From assembly GCA_018398765.1 (NCBI GenBank), contig JAHBMJ010000997.1, positions 10,001-32,486 of the forward strand: DNA of 22,486 bases, given 5' to 3'. Both the position numbers and the translations under genes were made by a program. A model generated the notes under the pieces. That model made no database searches, was not told where the DNA came from, and saw nothing but the letters and a program-made list of their open reading frames with translations. Every line of letters starts with the position of its first letter. Positions within the stretch are counted from its first letter, which is position 1. Shown piece after piece: positions 19,340 to 22,486 of this stretch. The stretch comes from Chromera velia. Lineage: Eukaryota; Sar; Chromeraceae.

Positions 19340-21602
19340 TGTTGGACGCGCGGCTGGTTTCTTTGAGAACTTTTCGTGCCTGGATCCTGCGTGATCAACG
19401 GCCTATTCAGATACGTTGGTCTGTCTCTTCTTCGGCCAAGACACCTAACCCTAGGCGTTTCTGGAGGAGCAACGAAAGACAACTCTTTCTGCAGCTCTCT
19501 CCGCAACAATACAGGGCACTTAGATGAGATGAAAAGACGAATTAGTGTGCCTGAGGCAAAGACTGAGAATCAACCAACGAAACAGCCAAGCATCAGCCAA
19601 GCAACATCTCAGCAATATCTCAGCAACACTCCGTTGATGCATGGATCGATCCGGCCATGCATGTTTCGAAAAGTGCATGCATGGGCCGGCCGGGTCCGGC
19701 GCGGGGGACTCCATGCACCCCCGCGGCCCTGCCGGGCCGACCTCGCGTGTCTGCCGGGCCGACCTCGCGTCTCTGCTGCAGTCTGCAACACTTTGCAACA
19801 CCTTTTTTTGGTCTGAGTCGCAGTAAAACGTCAATATTGCATGCGAGTCACCTGGCAGATCGAGGAACATCGATATATAGAGGATGATCGAGGCAGAATA
19901 TCGACAGACTGCGTATATATATTAATATATCGGTAGAAGTGGGCCTGTGCTCAGACATCATCAAAGCCGTTGTATGACTCAAGTTGAAGTGCCACACTGC
20001 AGTGGTTGATTGACAGTGCGGGATTTGAAAGCATCAACGAGTCCTTCGTGGTTTAAATATCTCAGCGTGACGTTGGACTGCGACCCCGCTGGTCCGTGGC
20101 CCCTTTTCTGTTGATGGTTGCTGCTTTTGATCTATCTGAGAGGAGTCCATCTTTGCAGTGATTGCAGAGGTACAAAAAGCTTGAGTCACTCCAACCGGCC
20201 TCTGCCACATTGAATTTCATTTGTATTGGAAACTCCAGTCTCCTAACTGCAGAGCAGGTGAGCTGACACGCGATACAGTGACCTAACAACTAACATGAAT
20301 CGTATTAAAAGGGGTGATTGATCGATCACTTTACAAACCAATCAAAGTGACTCATCCATAAGCTGTTCAAGGAGAGTCCAGATACTCGGCCGAGGCAATT
20401 TGTCGGAAGGGAGAAAGGAGAAGAAGAACATCGAGCCTGTTCTTGTCACCCGAAGCTTTCTATTTGGTCGCAATCTCGAGAGGAATGAATTGAATCGTCA
20501 GAGCACTGCTCCAGATCGTTTGTTGCCTTTCTCATCTTTCTTGTCAAAGCGCTGAGGCAAGAATTCGTGCTAGAAAGCCCCTGAGAAAGTCCTTGACAAC
20601 AGCACCCGACCGTTGGAAGTTTCAACCCGACTGTCTGCGTGTCCAGCCCGTCTACATGACATTCTCCCTCTGCTTTGCTACTTTTTTATCGTCCTCGTCA
20701 TGCTCCATTTCTTCACTCGACTCGTTACACCGATGACTGAGACAAATCCACTTGCCCTCCGTGCCTTTGTACCTCAACACCCGATTTTGTGCGTCTCTGG
20801 TGATTTCCACAAGTCGTGTCTCCTTCCGATTTCTCTCTCTGTTCTGTTCAGCAACGACTGCCGAATCCCGGTGGAACTGTGCATCCAGAGGGGGTGCAAC
20901 AACGAAGGATTCCAGAGAGAATTGAAATTTGTGCGTTTCCGAAACTCCACGTACTTTCCTTTCAGAACTGGTCTTTGCTTTTGCCTACTTGTCGCTCCTG
21001 CGCCCCCTCCTTACTCAATCACTCAATCACTAAATCAATCAATCAATCCTTTTCTTTTCTGCCTCCTCCCCTCCTCCACGCTTCTCTACCTCTCAGTTCA
21101 AAAATCCAAAAAGAAAAAGAGGAAACAGGCCTGTCACCCTCCCTCCTCCTGGCCCTTTGCGTCGATGTGCAGCTGTTCACGACAAAAGCAAAAAAAGAAG
21201 CGCTCGAGAAAAGATGCACATGTACGGCCACGTGGGTCTCCTGAATCGAGTGTTTTCCTCCTTTTGCTCCAGCTTTTGTGCGTGCATGTGAAGTTTTCAT
21301 CCACCCTCTTTTTCCTGTGGTTTCTCCCTCCCTTCTCTGAGTGAGTCTGTTTGTCTGTCAGTCTCTCTTTCCCGGATTGCTCGAAGACGCAAGAATTTCT
21401 TTCCAATCAACATTCCCCTCCTAAGCTCTTCCCGATACAATTGCCGTTTACGCCGATTGTGCATTCAAATTTTGAGCGCTTCTCCCTCAATTAACGTCTC
21501 TCCTCTTCTGAGCATCTTACATGATGCCGCGAACGAAGCAAAAGTCTCGCAGACACTCTCCACCTGCGATCTCTCTTTCTCTTTCTCTGATGCTCTCCAC
21601 AG
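19340..21602. promoter_or_regulatory. Long divergent spacer between two related membrane-protein genes
   Basis: Three TGCATG-type sites cluster at 19637-19642, 19657-19663 and 19674-19683, about 300-340 bp upstream of the - strand start. A very GC-rich block (19680-19775) contains a 22-bp tandem repeat. Paired GCAACAC sites lie at 19785-19791 and 19795-19801. A possible small exon is discussed under findings (20168-20257). From 20640 to 21600 the + strand is pyrimidine-rich with (AATC)n near 21025-21050. It probably holds the 5' end and first intron of the right-hand gene, but I cannot fix its start. One option is a six-codon exon at 21214-21231 followed by GTGGGT. Confidence 0.4.
19729..19772. 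repeat. 22-bp GC-rich tandem repeat, two copies
   Basis: Two adjacent copies, 19729-19750 and 19751-19772, start CTGCCGGGCCGACCTCGCGT and differ at one position near the end. They sit in the divergent spacer beside the TGCATG and GCAACAC sites. Confidence 0.9.
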
Positions 21603-22486
21603 GTGCCCCAGACCTCCTCCAACCCCCCTAACGGAAACGGACCCGCAACTGCCCCCCATCCGATGCAAAGTCTCCGGAGAAGTTCCTCTTCCCGAATGGA
21701 GACTCTCCTTCTTCAGCAGACAGAGGGCAGGAACGTGTTTGCTTCCAACCTCATCTCTGTGCTCACCAGCTCCATCCTTCCGGTGTCCCTCTTCGCCATT
21801 CTCATCCTCTCCGACCACAGGTGAGTACTTGACACCTGCTTTGTTTGTTGGGACGGGATCAAAAACAAGACAGAAGGCTTTTTTGGACGCCTCTGCTTTG
21901 CTCTGTGTGTGTACTTGATGTATGAATGCACGTTGAGTATATGTTGCGTGCAGGTCCTGTGAGAGCGCGGCTGTGTGGACGAAGGTGATGATCGGCCTCT
22001 ACTGCTTCCAGGCAGCCTGCACAGTTGCAGCGATGATCGCGCTCAGACCCGGGGCCTTCACACAGGAGGTTCGTCTCCCGGTCTCTCTTTCGAACTGATT
22101 TCTTTCATTCCCTTCGTGCTTCCTTTGCCCCTTGATTTTTTGTTTTCTCCCTTCATCTCCACATTTTTTTTTTCAGCAGCCAAGACTCTAATCCGTGTGA
22201 GGTGGCGCTTCTCTCCAGTCTCCAGACTTTGAGTTTGGTCTCAGATTATCTGGCTCAAGGGTGGGCTTTGAGGAAAGGAAATCATGAATCCATGCATCAG
22301 TCTGTGACACACTGTGTACGGCTTAATTCCTGTCTGTCTGCAGGATTTCCAAGACTTGAAGAAGGTGGCCCCCCTGATTGCCCTCTTCGTCCTGAGACAC
22401 CTGTCCTCCATCTTCGTGGGCATCGCAGGAGTCGTGGGACTGTCGATGCTGGAGTCTCTGCGGCCGGGGCTTGAGCAAGTGAGGGG
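21603..22486 (+). CDS. Multi-TM membrane protein, N-terminal part (runs off the window)
   Basis: Exons are 21603-21820, 21954-22068 and 22344-22478. The last could end at the GTGAGG at 22479 or read on. Phases are 2 then 0. The first listed exon begins after a pyrimidine tract and CAG and has an in-frame TGA just upstream, so an earlier exon is likely; otherwise the first Met is at 21663. After a polar Pro/Ser-rich N-terminus, hydrophobic segments are NLISVLTSSILPVSLFAILI, VMIGLYCFQAACTVAAMIAL and LIALFVLRHLSSIFVGIAGV. Order and spacing match the 254-residue - strand protein, including RSCESAAVW against RGCPKVKVW between TM1 and TM2. A fourth TM should lie outside the window. The family is not recognised. 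Confidence 0.72.

Noticed and set aside
19440-19455. CCTAACCCTAG as a telomere-type repeat
   Set aside because: It is a single occurrence with no tandem copies.
21214-21231. Six-codon first exon for the right-hand gene
   Set aside because: ATG and a GTGGGT donor are present in the right phase, but nothing else supports it. It is kept only as a possibility in the spacer note.
20613-21344. 243-codon + strand open frame
   Set aside because: It starts at TTG, has low-complexity Leu/Phe/Pro and Lys-rich stretches driven by pyrimidine-rich DNA and (AATC)n, and matches no family I know.

Overview
The window looks like nuclear DNA of a plastid-bearing protist. Genes are broken by many GT-AG spliceosomal introns. 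One reconstructed protein starts with a signal peptide followed by a Ser/Arg-rich transit-like region, as for plastids reached through the secretory pathway. Palindromic TGCATG(C) motifs like those of apicomplexan AP2 target sites are frequent, and one overlaps a TGAGACG element. Introns and spacers are full of microsatellites. My best guess is an alveolate close to Apicomplexa, such as a chromerid alga. That is inference, not identification.

Layout, left to right: the last 40 codons of a + strand gene (1-123); a long AT-rich spacer (124-4651) with a 467-bp fold-back element at 2265-2731; a single-exon four-TM membrane protein on - (5638-4652); a single-exon secreted choloylglycine-hydrolase-family amidase on + (6355-7734); a ten-exon plastid-type protein of 496 residues on - (13983-9169); a single-exon ubiquitin-like/ankyrin-like protein on + (14856-15776); a five-exon four-TM protein on - (19339-16837); and the start of a related multi-TM protein on + (21603 to the window end). 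Exons were built by hand from splice sites, phase continuity and protein sense.

The seven genes alternate strictly in strand. The three head-to-head spacers (5639-6354, 13984-14855, 19340-21602) carry GC-rich or palindromic promoter-like sequence with TGCATG and GCAACAC motifs. The three tail-to-tail spacers (124-4651, 7735-9168, 15777-16836) each hold an AT-rich, repeat-bearing block.

No shared pathway links the genes. Three encode multi-span membrane proteins, one a secreted hydrolase and one a probable plastid protein. I found no CRISPR, tRNA, rRNA or bacterial-style operon. The most notable points are the unrecognised plastid-type protein, the fold-back element, the AG|GT repeats at intron ends, the duplicated splice acceptor and the head-to-head pair of related membrane proteins.
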